From NCBI RefSeq assembly GCF_003585765.1, contig NZ_CP021235.1:3100001-3164000 (forward strand): a stretch of DNA of 64,000 bases, given 5' to 3'. A program made the position numbers and the translations under genes. Below, piece by piece: positions 43,701-50,643 of the stretch (the first letter of the stretch is position 1; each line of letters starts with the position of its first letter). The DNA comes from Pontibacter actiniarum. GTDB lineage: Bacteria > Bacteroidota > Bacteroidia > Cytophagales > Hymenobacteraceae. The notes beneath the pieces are model-generated. The model did not search any database, was not told where the DNA came from, and worked only from the letters and a program-made list of their open reading frames with translations.

Positions 43701-44110
43701 TTGCTCCAGAGCAGCAGTGGGCCGACTTCCAGGCTTTCGTAGCTGACAACGAGTACCTGAAGGACAACATGGGCAAAGTTACTGAGCGCAACGGCGACAG
43801 AATGCCTTGGGAAAACCACTTCGACCTGAAGATTGCTCAGGACATCTACGTAGTGAAAGACCACAAGCTGCAGTTGGGTATCGACGTGATCAACGTTAGC
43901 AACCTGCTGAACAAAGACTGGGGCTGGAGCTACTATCAGTCTAACCAGAGCATGAACATCTTCCAACGCTCAGGAGACCCTTCACAAACGCCAGGCTTTA
44001 AGTTCGATATAACGAAAATGAATGAGGTTGAAGGCAAACTGAAGCCGTACACTGTAAGTGACTACGGTTCACGCTGGAAAGCTCAGGTAAGCTTACGTTA
44101 CTCTTTCTAG
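40784..44110 (+). CDS. TonB-dependent receptor, Oar-like
   Basis: 1108 residues from the ATG at 40784, the first start downstream of the promoter. A long basic N-terminal region of about 30 residues precedes the hydrophobic signal core (SSMLMLLFAAGVQAQ), an unusually extended signal. It then has the CarboxypepD_reg-like domain (GVVKDSQGETLIGATVQA, NMRVGGPYTVNVSYIGF), the plug (ELPTISRSVQDFARLTPQAS, NAVTKSGTNAFHGS) and an Asn/Tyr-rich barrel ending SRWKAQVSLRYSF. It is paralogous to the receptor at 32822-35956. Codon use is less GC-rich, like the neighbouring 37182 gene, consistent with strong expression. The ligand is unknown. Confidence 0.94.
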   Translation: MKNFYNASLPTLNGIRRSKEQRVTAQHHKNFFKRFLLSSMLMLLFAAGVQAQVTTSGINGVVKDSQGETLIGATVQAIHQPSGTTYGTTTNAEGQFTIPNMRVGGPYTVNVSYIGFNTRTYNGLNLTLGNPLRLDVALEMQSNALSEVTIVSDKNSVISAQRNGTATNVSQEQISELPTISRSVQDFARLTPQASAMTNNSDGSPMGVTFAGQSNKFNQFTVDGANANDAFGLSASGTNGGQAAANPIPLESVQELQVLLSPYEVTQGGFTGGGINAVTKSGTNAFHGSAYTYYQNQDFIGEGVTTDLKYADFSKKTYGASLGGPILKNKLFFFANAERIESSTPLPFNPAEAGSGSKFDVETLQSIRDYVRNTYNYDLGGFTDINKEITSTSLFARLDWNISNKHKLTLRHSYIQGDNDALSRSANSITFANSGYTFSNNQNSSVIELNSNFDNNTSNVFRVTYNRIRDSRKTGLFPNVSIQSNSLNYNLGSDYSSARNSLDQDNFTLVDNFTIYKGAHTITIGTNNEFYNTNNVFLQNYYGSYTYKDVEVKDANGKVIGSIPAYQLFMENKKAPSNYYVGFSTKGGNDDAASVIHAAQFGLYAQDVWNVTDRFRLTYGLRVDMPVFFNKPDENELFNKSEFASKYDVATNKPPKTTLYYSPRVGFNLDVNGDGATQLRGGAGLFTGRVPFVWISNQYGGTGVASIRYSTTGSKSPDLRFEYDPTDTHLGSFIPSEYKTAATEINVTDRNFKFPQVFRTNLAVDQQLPWWGLVGTLEGMYTKTLNNIEYKNLNLKAPEGDVTIGNSTRPWYSSRISSDFTDVIYLTNTSKGYSYNFTAQLQKPMERGWTGSIAYTYGHSMSLNDGTSSTAMSNWRYAYNVDGLNNLDLARSNYDLGSRVVGYASKTVKYGRFATTVGLVYTGQSGSTLSYLYDGNINGDDLSGNTNDASLFYVPATFEEANLVAFTRDGKTVAPEQQWADFQAFVADNEYLKDNMGKVTERNGDRMPWENHFDLKIAQDIYVVKDHKLQLGIDVINVSNLLNKDWGWSYYQSNQSMNIFQRSGDPSQTPGFKFDITKMNEVEGKLKPYTVSDYGSRWKAQVSLRYSF

Positions 44111-44128
44111 TCTTCGAGGCTTTAAGAT

Positions 44129-44170
44129 CAAATAAAAAGGGGGCAGCTTTCGCTGCCCCCTTTTTATTTG
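44129..44170. terminator. Palindromic terminator after the Oar-like receptor gene
   Basis: Two 19-base arms (44129-44147, 44152-44170) with core GGGGGCAGC around the loop TTTC, rich in A before and T after. Confidence 0.9.
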
Positions 44171-44229
44171 ATTATTTTTTTGCCGTATGTTTTGCTTCTA
44201 AAATATTTCCCCTATTTTTGTGCTCACAA

Positions 44230-44304
<75 letters not shown>

Positions 44305-44306
44305 CG

Positions 44307-44335
44307 AAAGGCAACCCCACCGGTTGCCTTTTTTG
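44307..44335 (+). terminator. Intrinsic terminator after tRNA-Ala
   Basis: AAAGGCAACC and GGTTGCCTTT pair around CCACC and are followed by TTT, starting 3 bases after the tRNA. Confidence 0.85.
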
Positions 44336-44922
44336 TTTCCCATGTTGCCAAGTGCTTTTACTCAGCTGTCAGACTAAAAACGGCAGAGGCTCATAAAGTA
44401 AGTATTCCGGCATGGATGTTTCAGCAGCACAGTGAAGTAAATAAAAGGGCTCCCCTCACGGCTAATTAGCCTCTACGCCTGCTGCCCTGCTCTCCACAAA
44501 CACGCCACTTGATCAAATTATCAGATTTGTTTGGTTGGCCCCTCCCCCTGGTGCCGCAAAAGTTGATTGGCTGTAGCGTCTTGCCCCTCACCTTTCCACC
44601 TAAAGCCTTTTGAGCTTAGCAAGAGGTTACTATCTGTGTATTGATAGCCAACTTGCCTGCTCATCTCGCCTTCGCCTACTTAGGCCGTACTTTTATCCGC
44701 TTTATAGCTATTAACACCGAGGGAGAACCAGTACTGGTAGTATACAAGCACCGCCTTATTCTCCCCATCATCTTCCCCTTTTATGCGTGCCAGCCCATAC
44801 TTTAACAGCTGTACCGAGCGCTTACCCTTACCTAAATATAGCAGAGGCTTCACCGCTTAACGCCTGCCACTCCGGAACCGGCGCGCGGCCAGGCCGTATT
44901 TTCATAGAAGTGTTTCACCAAA
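44336..44922. other. Spacer between tRNA-Ala and the DUF2267 gene
   Basis: About 590 bases with no long gene. The first half is pyrimidine-rich on the plus strand and shows nothing I can name. The second half holds a short minus-strand frame with protein-like composition (44680-44853), listed separately as doubtful. Confidence 0.4.
44680..44853 (-). pseudogene. Possible small or frameshifted gene, unknown
   Basis: A 57-codon frame opens with GTG at 44851-44853 and ends TAA at 44680. Its product has a convincing amino-acid mix with KPLLYLGKGKRSVQLLKYG and a central LVYYQYWFSLG. In another frame an ATG at 44903-44905 opens 25 codons (KIRPGRAPVPEWQALSG) that run into this segment and then stop, so one frameshift could join them into a protein of about 80 residues. 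I recognise no family. It may be the remnant of a lost gene or a chance frame. Confidence 0.25.
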
Positions 44923-44929
44923 AAGGAGG
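44923..44929 (+). promoter_or_regulatory. Strong Shine-Dalgarno site
   Basis: AAGGAGG, a perfect anti-SD match, lies 5 bases before the ATG at 44935. Most genes in this window lack such a site, as usual in Bacteroidota. Confidence 0.7.
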
Positions 44930-44934
44930 CAGCT

Positions 44935-45369
44935 ATGGGTTTTAACTTTGAGGACAAACAGAAAGACGCCATCAACCTACTGAAAAAAGTAGCCGAGGAG
45001 ATGGGGACGGAAGACCTTAACCAGGCAGCCCGAGTATTTCGGGCAGTGCTGCAGGCAATCCGCGACAGGCTTCCGGTAAACGACGCCGTGCACTTCGCCG
45101 CACAGCTCCCCATTATCTGGAAAGGCGTGTACTACGACCAATACGACCCGGCCAAAGTGCCGGTAAAGATCCGCGACAGGAAAGAGTGGATTGAGTTTAT
45201 ACGCAGCAAGAACGCTTTTGCAGCCAACAACGACTTTCAGCAGGACAGCGATATTGTGGAGGCGTTCCAGGAGGTGTTTAAGGCGCTGCACCACTGTGTG
45301 TCGGCGGAAGAGCTGCAGAAGGTGAAAGACGCCATGCACCAGGATATTCAGGAGCTGCTGGAAGTATAA
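44935..45369 (+). CDS. DUF2267 domain protein
   Basis: 144 residues, a single DUF2267 (PF10025) helical domain: AARVFRAVLQAIRDRLPVNDAVHF near residues 37-60, then AAQLPIIWKGVYYDQYDP near 61-79, with a second helical half containing VEAFQEVFKALHHCVSAEE. The family is small, cytoplasmic and of unknown role, and is often found near stress or envelope genes. Its ATG is fixed by a strong Shine-Dalgarno site. A hairpin terminator separates it from the next gene. Confidence 0.88.
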   Translation: MGFNFEDKQKDAINLLKKVAEEMGTEDLNQAARVFRAVLQAIRDRLPVNDAVHFAAQLPIIWKGVYYDQYDPAKVPVKIRDRKEWIEFIRSKNAFAANNDFQQDSDIVEAFQEVFKALHHCVSAEELQKVKDAMHQDIQELLEV

Positions 45370-45388
45370 CCCTGCTAAAACGAAGTAC

Positions 45389-45432
45389 AAAAGGCACAGT
45401 TTGCGTATACGAGGCAGATTGTGCCTTTTATA
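45389..45432 (+). terminator. Intrinsic terminator after the DUF2267 gene
   Basis: AAAAGGCACA pairs with TGTGCCTTTT, with an inner TTTGC/GCAGA pairing. The run continues into TATACTTT. Confidence 0.65.
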
Positions 45433-45444
45433 CTTTAGCTCCCT

Positions 45445-46212
45445 ATGAAAAAAACCTTTATTGCCCTGCTCGCTATACTTGGCCTCGGCGCCTGTGGCCA
45501 GCAGGAATCAGAACTCACACGAAGCACAGCAGCCGTAGAAGCAACCGCAGAGGACACAGTGGCCAGTGCCACCGAACCCACAGCCAACTGCCAGGTAGCC
45601 GCCCCTGTGCTACTGCCGCCACAGCAGCCCGTAGCAGACCCGAGCCTTGCCAGCTACCTGCAACAGCTACAAGAGGCGGTTCAAACCCTTGATGAGGCAC
45701 AGCTGCGCCAGCTCCTCTCCCCCAACATTAGTACCAGCTTTGGAGGCAGCGGTGGCTGGGAAAGCTTTCAGGGGCAGTGGCACCCGGAAAATGACAGCGC
45801 TGAAGTATGGCTACTGCTCGAGCGCCTGCTGCGCCTGGGCGGCGGTTACCCACTGGAGCGCAACCAAGGCCTGTATGCCCTGCCTTACGTCTACAGCAAC
45901 TGGCCAGACTCCCTGGACGCTTTTTCGCATGTGGCTGTTACGAGCAGAAGTGCCGTGTTGCGGCAGGAGCCTGCCGCTAACGCGCCCGCCGTCTGCACGC
46001 TCGACCGGCTTATCCTTCAGGCAGACTACGCCAAGTCTTACCCACAACAGCAGGGGCCTCAAAAGGAATGGTGGTACGTAGAGACTACAGACGGCAGCCA
46101 AAGCGGTTACATCAACCACGCAGACGTGTACAGCCCCGTCGGCTACCGGGCCATCTTTAACAAAGACGCGCAGGGCCAGTGGCGTATGACGGCGCTCGTC
46201 TCGGGCGATTAA
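45445..46212 (+). CDS. Lipoprotein with bacterial SH3-like domain
   Basis: 255 residues. The lipoprotein signal ends LGLGAC with Cys17. An Ala/Glu/Thr-rich linker to about 60 and a helical part with LQQLQEAVQTLDEAQLRQLL lead to a C-terminal SH3b-type segment. That segment has AVTSRSAVLRQEPAANAPAV (about 170-190) and EWWYVETTDGSQSGYINHADV (about 205-226), the usual start and end of such domains. SH3b domains bind peptidoglycan peptides; the cell-wall role is inferred. Own terminator. Confidence 0.85.
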   Translation: MKKTFIALLAILGLGACGQQESELTRSTAAVEATAEDTVASATEPTANCQVAAPVLLPPQQPVADPSLASYLQQLQEAVQTLDEAQLRQLLSPNISTSFGGSGGWESFQGQWHPENDSAEVWLLLERLLRLGGGYPLERNQGLYALPYVYSNWPDSLDAFSHVAVTSRSAVLRQEPAANAPAVCTLDRLILQADYAKSYPQQQGPQKEWWYVETTDGSQSGYINHADVYSPVGYRAIFNKDAQGQWRMTALVSGD

Positions 46213-46213
46213 A

Positions 46214-46247
46214 AAAAGCCTCCCGCCAGCGAATGGCGGGAGGCTTT
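46214..46247. terminator. Bidirectional intrinsic terminator
   Basis: AAAAGCCTCCCGCC and GGCGGGAGGCTTTT form a 14-bp perfect stem with a 7-base loop between the SH3-lipoprotein gene and converging cysM. Confidence 0.9.
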
Positions 46248-46271
46248 TATACTTTCGAGGCGATTTTATAC

Positions 46272-47189
46272 TTACACGAACAGCCCCTCTACAGACAGAT
46301 AGCGCTCGCCGGTATCGTAGCAGAAAGTAAGCACCTTGGCTCCCTCGGGAACTTCCTCCTCTATCTTTTTACCAACAGCCGCCAGCGAGGCCCCGGAAGA
46401 AATGCCGACAAACAGCCCTTCTTCGCGGGCGGCACGGCGAGTGTAGTCAAAGGCTTCGTCCTGCTGTACCTTTATCACGCCATCCAGCAGCGTGGTATCC
46501 ATAATCTGAGGAATGAACCCTGCGCCAATACCCTGCAGCGGGTGCGGCCCCGGCTCCCCTCCGCTCAGCACGGGCGAAGCGGCAGGCTCCACAGCAAACA
46601 CTTTCAGGTTCGGGAACTTATCTTTCAGCACTTTAGCCACCCCGGTGATATGCCCTCCGGTGCCCACGCCAGTAATCAGGTAGTCCAGCCCGTCCGGGAA
46701 GTCCTGCAGAATCTCCTGGGCAGTCGTATCTATGTGGATCTGCGTGTTCGCCTCGTTGTCGAACTGCATCGGCATCCAGGCATCGCTGTTTTCCTGCACC
46801 ATCTCCCGCGCACGCTCTATGGCGCCTTTCATCCCCTTCTCACGCGGCGTCAGCTCCAGCTTGGCCCCGTAGGCGGCCATCAGGCGGCGGCGCTCAATCG
46901 ACATCGACTCCGGCATAACCAAAATGAGCTGGTAGCCTTTTACAGCCGCCACCATGGCCAGCCCCACGCCCGTGTTACCGGAGGTAGGCTCGATAATCAC
47001 GCTATCCTCTTTCAGGATGCCCTTGCGTTCGGCATCTTCAATCATGGCCAGGGCAATGCGGTCTTTTATGCTGCCGCCCGGGTTGCTGCGCTCCAGCTTC
47101 ATCCAGACTTCCACGTCCTTGTTATAAAGCTTATTGATGCGCACGTGCGGTGTGTTGCCTATGGCTTCGAGTACTGTATTCGCTTTCAT
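46272..47189 (-). CDS. cysM: Cysteine synthase (O-acetylserine sulfhydrylase)
   Basis: 305 residues, fold type II PLP enzyme. [10 protein letters not shown] holds the PLP Lys42, [12 protein letters not shown] near 69-80 is the substrate loop, and [10 protein letters not shown] near 175 binds phosphate. It makes cysteine from O-acetylserine and sulfide. The serine acetyltransferase gene ends 18 bases upstream on the same strand, so the operon supplies and uses O-acetylserine. CysK versus CysM type cannot be settled by eye; the motif is closer to CysM/CBS-like forms. Confidence 0.93.
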   Translation of the reverse strand: MKANTVLEAIGNTPHVRINKLYNKDVEVWMKLERSNPGGSIKDRIALAMIEDAERKGILKEDSVIIEPTSGNTGVGLAMVAAVKGYQLILVMPESMSIERRRLMAAYGAKLELTPREKGMKGAIERAREMVQENSDAWMPMQFDNEANTQIHIDTTAQEILQDFPDGLDYLITGVGTGGHITGVAKVLKDKFPNLKVFAVEPAASPVLSGGEPGPHPLQGIGAGFIPQIMDTTLLDGVIKVQQDEAFDYTRRAAREEGLFVGISSGASLAAVGKKIEEEVPEGAKVLTFCYDTGERYLSVEGLFV

Positions 47190-47207
47190 ATGTTTCTCTG
47201 TTTTTGT

Positions 47208-48041
47208 TTAGATGGAAAAATTGATGATGCCGGTCGGATCAGCGGAACGGCGCACGTTTATCTGCGGGTTGTGGTACACGCGCGAGTAGGGCGGTACGCT
47301 TTCGGTCAGCCACACGTTGCCCCCGATGATGCTGTTGGAGCCTACCACCGTGTTGCCGCCCAGTATGGTTGCCCCGGCGTAAATCACCACGTTATCCTCT
47401 ATGGTGGGGTGGCGCTTGATGTTGGCCATCGCTTTGTCCACGCTAAGCGCCCCGAGCGTTACGCCCTGGTACACCTTCACATGGTTACCGATCACGCAGG
47501 TCTCCCCGATCACGAGGCCGGTGCCGTGGTCTATGCAGAAGCGCGAGCCGATCTGGGCACCGGGATGGATGTCGATACCGGTGCGGGCGTGGGCATACTC
47601 GGTCAGCACACGCGGCAGCAGCGGCACCCGCAACTGGTAAAGGGTATGCGCCATGCGGTAAATGGCCACGGCCTTAAAGCCCGGGTAGGTGCGGATCACC
47701 TCTTCTATACTTTGTGCCGCGGGATCGCCGGCGGCAATGGCTTTGGCATCCAGCAGAAGCAGTTCGTAAGTATAGGGCAGCTCCTGCATCATGCGCTCGG
47801 CCAGCTCCCCTGCCGGCATCGGCAGCTCCTGCTCCATGCTCGTCAGGATGCGCATCATGTTCACCTGCAAGCCGTCGGCAAACGCCTCCAGCTCCTGCAC
47901 CGTATCGAAGCGCTCATCAGCCAGCGGCGGGAACAGTAGTTGCAGCACCCCCTCCACCAGGTTGCACATGGCAGAGGCCGGCACCTGGTGCTTCGCCTTT
48001 TGATGGCTGTTGAATAAGGTCTCTAAAAGTTGACTGTTCAT
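47208..48041 (-). CDS. cysE: Serine O-acetyltransferase
   Basis: 277 residues from the ATG at 48039-48041. An in-frame start at 48212 is rejected because a 46-base palindrome lies between it and the conserved region. A helical N-terminal half precedes the left-handed beta-helix: TGIDIHPGAQIG, FCIDHGTGLVIGETCVIG with the catalytic His, VKVYQGVTLGA, and HPTIEDNVVIYAGATILGG. It acetylates serine with acetyl-CoA as the first step of cysteine synthesis and is the feedback-inhibited enzyme in most bacteria. Operon with cysM. Confidence 0.94.
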   Translation of the reverse strand: MNSQLLETLFNSHQKAKHQVPASAMCNLVEGVLQLLFPPLADERFDTVQELEAFADGLQVNMMRILTSMEQELPMPAGELAERMMQELPYTYELLLLDAKAIAAGDPAAQSIEEVIRTYPGFKAVAIYRMAHTLYQLRVPLLPRVLTEYAHARTGIDIHPGAQIGSRFCIDHGTGLVIGETCVIGNHVKVYQGVTLGALSVDKAMANIKRHPTIEDNVVIYAGATILGGNTVVGSNSIIGGNVWLTESVPPYSRVYHNPQINVRRSADPTGIINFSI

Positions 48042-48131
48042 GCTCTCTCTAAAAACGTATGCCGCAAGTTGGTGTTTTAGGCTCAACAAAAAAAGAGGCC
48101 GGTTGTTATGATAAAACACCTTCTGAGGCCC

Positions 48132-48177
48132 ATACAACAGGAAAGGGTGCCCCTGGGGGCACCCTTTCCTGTTGTAT
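48132..48177. terminator. 46-base perfect palindrome, terminator-like
   Basis: Arms of 22 bases (48132-48153 and 48156-48177) with only TG between them and core AAAGGGTGCCCC. It lies between the lipoprotein gene ending at 48193 and cysE, both on the minus strand. There is no T-run after it on the minus strand, so efficient intrinsic termination is uncertain. Confidence 0.7.
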
Positions 48178-48192
48178 ATCTTTAGGTTATGC

Positions 48193-48894
48193 TTAGTCGC
48201 GGCAGAACTCAATCACATCGATGGCTCCACCTCCGCTGCGGCTGTTTTCGTTGCCGAACACCACGCGCAGCTTTGCCACACCCGGTGTGTCCACGCGCAG
48301 GCGGGTGGCGCCGTAGGCACCGGTTACCGGCAGCGGCATGGTTTTTATCACCTCGCCCTCCTTGTCCAGCAGTTCCAGCCTGGAGTCTGCCTCATCTTCG
48401 GTAATATCGAGCACGTGCAGGCCTTTCAGGGTAATGCTGCCCATGGCAGAGAAGTCCAGTTCAATACTAGAGCCTCTGTCGTACAGGCTGGCGAACTTGC
48501 TGTTGCTGCGCCCCACCGTGAGCACATTGCCCATTGGGCGGATAGCGGCCGGGCTAGGCGTTTTAAAGTCCTGGTTCCGGCGGTCGGGCGCGCTTGTATC
48601 AAACAGCAGCGCCGTATTTTGCCTGAAGTAGCGGTCCTGGAACATGCGGTAATGCGCCGAAACGCGAACCGGCGTGTTTTGGCTGTACACTGTCGTCACC
48701 GTGCCGTGGCTCGTTTCTACTGGCGTATCCTCCTCGAACTCAATAATCTCGCAGCTGGAGGGGTCCGTTCCGAAGTTTTTGCTCTGGGAGGCTGCAAAAG
48801 GGTTTACTTCTTGTTGCTCTTCCGCCTTGTCACACCCCATCAACACGACACTAAACACACCACAAGCCAAGGCTTTCAAAGTAAAATTTTTCAT
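48193..48894 (-). CDS. Surface lipoprotein with a beta-sandwich-like domain, unknown function
   Basis: 233 residues. The lipoprotein signal ends VVLMGC with Cys21. The mature part starts SSCEIIEFEED, contains SIELDFSAMGSITLKGLHVLDI near 145-165 and ends GGGAIDVIEFCRD, so two Cys bracket the domain and may form a disulfide. The alternating pattern suggests a jelly-roll fold. It is a paralogue of the first two thirds of the protein encoded at 49218-50390. It has no catalytic motif and is probably a surface adhesin or carbohydrate-binding module, which is inference. Confidence 0.82.
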   Translation of the reverse strand: MKNFTLKALACGVFSVVLMGCDKAEEQQEVNPFAASQSKNFGTDPSSCEIIEFEEDTPVETSHGTVTTVYSQNTPVRVSAHYRMFQDRYFRQNTALLFDTSAPDRRNQDFKTPSPAAIRPMGNVLTVGRSNSKFASLYDRGSSIELDFSAMGSITLKGLHVLDITEDEADSRLELLDKEGEVIKTMPLPVTGAYGATRLRVDTPGVAKLRVVFGNENSRSGGGAIDVIEFCRD

Positions 48895-49078
48895 ACTACA
48901 CGTTTTTGATAACTGGATAATTCTAAAAAACGCAGTCCTATCTTTTGCAGCCCTATAGCAAGGGAGCCAAGCAGGTATACCTCAATAAAAAAAGTTGAAT
49001 ATAGAAGTATAAAGGAAATAGAATAGAACTGCGGTATGGAGTTGTGTACGACACCTCTTCAGAAACGGCTATAAAAAT

Positions 49079-49119
49079 GTGCAATTTTTAGCAGGCCGGT
49101 TGCGCTACAAAAATTGCAC
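49079..49119. repeat. Imperfect inverted repeat upstream of the lipoprotein gene
   Basis: GTGCAATTTTTAGC and, after 11 bases, GCTACAAAAATTGCAC are complementary apart from a 2-base insertion. It lies about 190 bases before the gene start at 48894 and is not needed as a terminator, since a stronger one stands at 49157-49208. Confidence 0.5.
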
Positions 49120-49156
49120 TTGTACTATACTACCCGGCGCACCTGCCTTACCAGCC

Positions 49157-49208
49157 GCACCATAAAAAAAGGGGAGTACCTGCAGGTGCTCCCCTTTTTT
49201 TATGGTGC
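49157..49208. terminator. Long palindromic terminator after the TQGYWK lipoprotein gene
   Basis: GCACCATAAAAAAAGGGGAG and its complement enclose an inner ACC/GGT pair around TGCA, with one T-G mismatch position. A and T runs give it terminator character in both directions. Confidence 0.85.
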
Positions 49209-49217
49209 GGTGCGGTG

Positions 49218-50390
49218 TTAGTCGCAGTGGCCCGGGCCGATAACGCCGTTGTTATACTTATCCAGTGTGGTAGCCAGAGAGGTAAACTGCTCGCGCAGCG
49301 CCTTCTCATGCTTTGTTACCTGGCTTGGCTTGTACTTGTTAAACAGCTCTGTAGCCTTGTTGTACGCCTCCAGCGCCTCTCCGCTCATGCCTGCACCGGC
49401 AGCTACGTTGAGCGTGGCAGCCACGTACTGGTGCGCCAGAACGATGTACGCGCTTCCCTTTGGCGACTGTGGCAGAATGCTGAAGTAGGTGTAACCCGAC
49501 ATAAAGAAAGGCTTGCTGTAGTACGCATCCCAGGTGTTGTCATACTTCTTCTGGTTATTACTGTCGGCATGCGTTTTCCAATAGCCTTGCGTACGGGTGC
49601 AGCCCCCGGTAGCCGGTGGTGTCGGCGTGGCGGCTTCGGTGCAGAACAGGATGTTGTCGATACCCCCTGAGCCCACGTTCGCATCGCCGTCCAGCACCAC
49701 GATCAGTTTCTCCACGTTTTTCGTGCCTTTCAGATCCACCGTCTGCACGCTTCCCTCCTCCTCGTTGGTGGCAAGCGGGAAGTCCACGGTTCCGCCTCCG
49801 GTCAGCATCAGCCTTACGTAGGACTTGTTCTCCAGAGGCGTTGCGTCGATATCCACTACATCGATGGACTGCAGCGTCACAGCCCCTTCCACCTCTCTGA
49901 AGTCCAGCTCTATTGTTGCGCCCCAGGCGTTGTCGTTAGGGCCGGCTATTCTGATGCCGTTCCCGGTGCCGGACGGGTCGTAGGTGCCGTCGGGGTTATT
50001 GGCGATTTCCTGCTGCGTAAACTGGTTTGCGATCAGGATTTTGCCCAGCTTGGTTGCTCGGCCCAGGTCATGGGCATCATCCCCGGTAGGCTTCACCGTA
50101 TCATAAACCCTGGCAACGTTTACATCCGAGTAAACGCCTCCCTCGCTTCTGTGGGTATTTTTTACCCGCACAGGCCCGAACGGTGTGGCCACATGGTCAA
50201 TAAACGGCAGGGCCTCAGGGTTATCAGCAGTGTACTCTTCAAAATTGATGGCGTAGCAGTTCCCATCAATCACGTTGTCGTTTATCTGATCCATCATTCC
50301 CGGGGTTACCTCCTCTGTGTTCTCACAGCCCATCAGCACCACCGCAGCCAGGCCACAGCCAAGCGCACTCCAATAAAAGTTCTTTTTCAT
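49218..50390 (-). CDS. Surface lipoprotein with beta-sandwich domain and C-terminal TQGYWK domain
   Basis: 390 residues. The lipoprotein signal ends VVLMGC with Cys22. Residues about 40-250 match the neighbouring lipoprotein: GNCYAINFEEYT, TIELDFREVEGAVTLQSIDVV, GSGGIDNILFCTE. A Thr/Pro linker leads to CTRTQGYWKTH (about 263-273). The C-terminal helical domain has conserved Trp/Tyr and many Ala/Asn and ends GPGHCD. The TQGYWKTH signature is known from secreted and surface proteins of several phyla, with function unknown. The two genes probably arose by tandem duplication with gain or loss of the tail. Confidence 0.85.
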   Translation of the reverse strand: MKKNFYWSALGCGLAAVVLMGCENTEEVTPGMMDQINDNVIDGNCYAINFEEYTADNPEALPFIDHVATPFGPVRVKNTHRSEGGVYSDVNVARVYDTVKPTGDDAHDLGRATKLGKILIANQFTQQEIANNPDGTYDPSGTGNGIRIAGPNDNAWGATIELDFREVEGAVTLQSIDVVDIDATPLENKSYVRLMLTGGGTVDFPLATNEEEGSVQTVDLKGTKNVEKLIVVLDGDANVGSGGIDNILFCTEAATPTPPATGGCTRTQGYWKTHADSNNQKKYDNTWDAYYSKPFFMSGYTYFSILPQSPKGSAYIVLAHQYVAATLNVAAGAGMSGEALEAYNKATELFNKYKPSQVTKHEKALREQFTSLATTLDKYNNGVIGPGHCD

Positions 50391-50588
50391 AGTTAACGTA
50401 TAGGATTGTTTAAATTTTACTCCTTGCCTTGCACCACTGCTACAGCAGCATGATCAGCAATAAACACCCATACTTGTTTCGTTCAAAAAAAGATACTCTA
50501 CAACCCTAAAAAACAACAAACGGCAGCTGTAGCAACGGGATATAGTGCAAAACATGAAAAAACAGCGGCAGCAGGAACGCCATACTTT

Positions 50589-50630
50589 CAGGAGCGTGCA
50601 ACAGAGTCTTTTCGGCGCTGCACGCTCCTG
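50589..50630. repeat. Inverted repeat downstream of the MFS gene
   Basis: CAGGAGCGTGCA and TGCACGCTCCTG are perfect 12-base arms with an 18-base loop, about 14 bases after the MFS stop. It may act as a terminator, but no T-run follows on the minus strand. Confidence 0.5.
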
Positions 50631-50643
50631 CACCGGGCGAGGT

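Noticed and set aside
46179-47939. 586-codon plus-strand frame across cysM and cysE
   Set aside because: His/Gln/Arg-rich shadow overlapping two clear enzymes on the other strand.
48042-48212. N-terminal extension of cysE to 48212
   Set aside because: It would run through the 46-base palindrome and encode a non-conserved basic tail; ATG at 48041 gives the normal family length.
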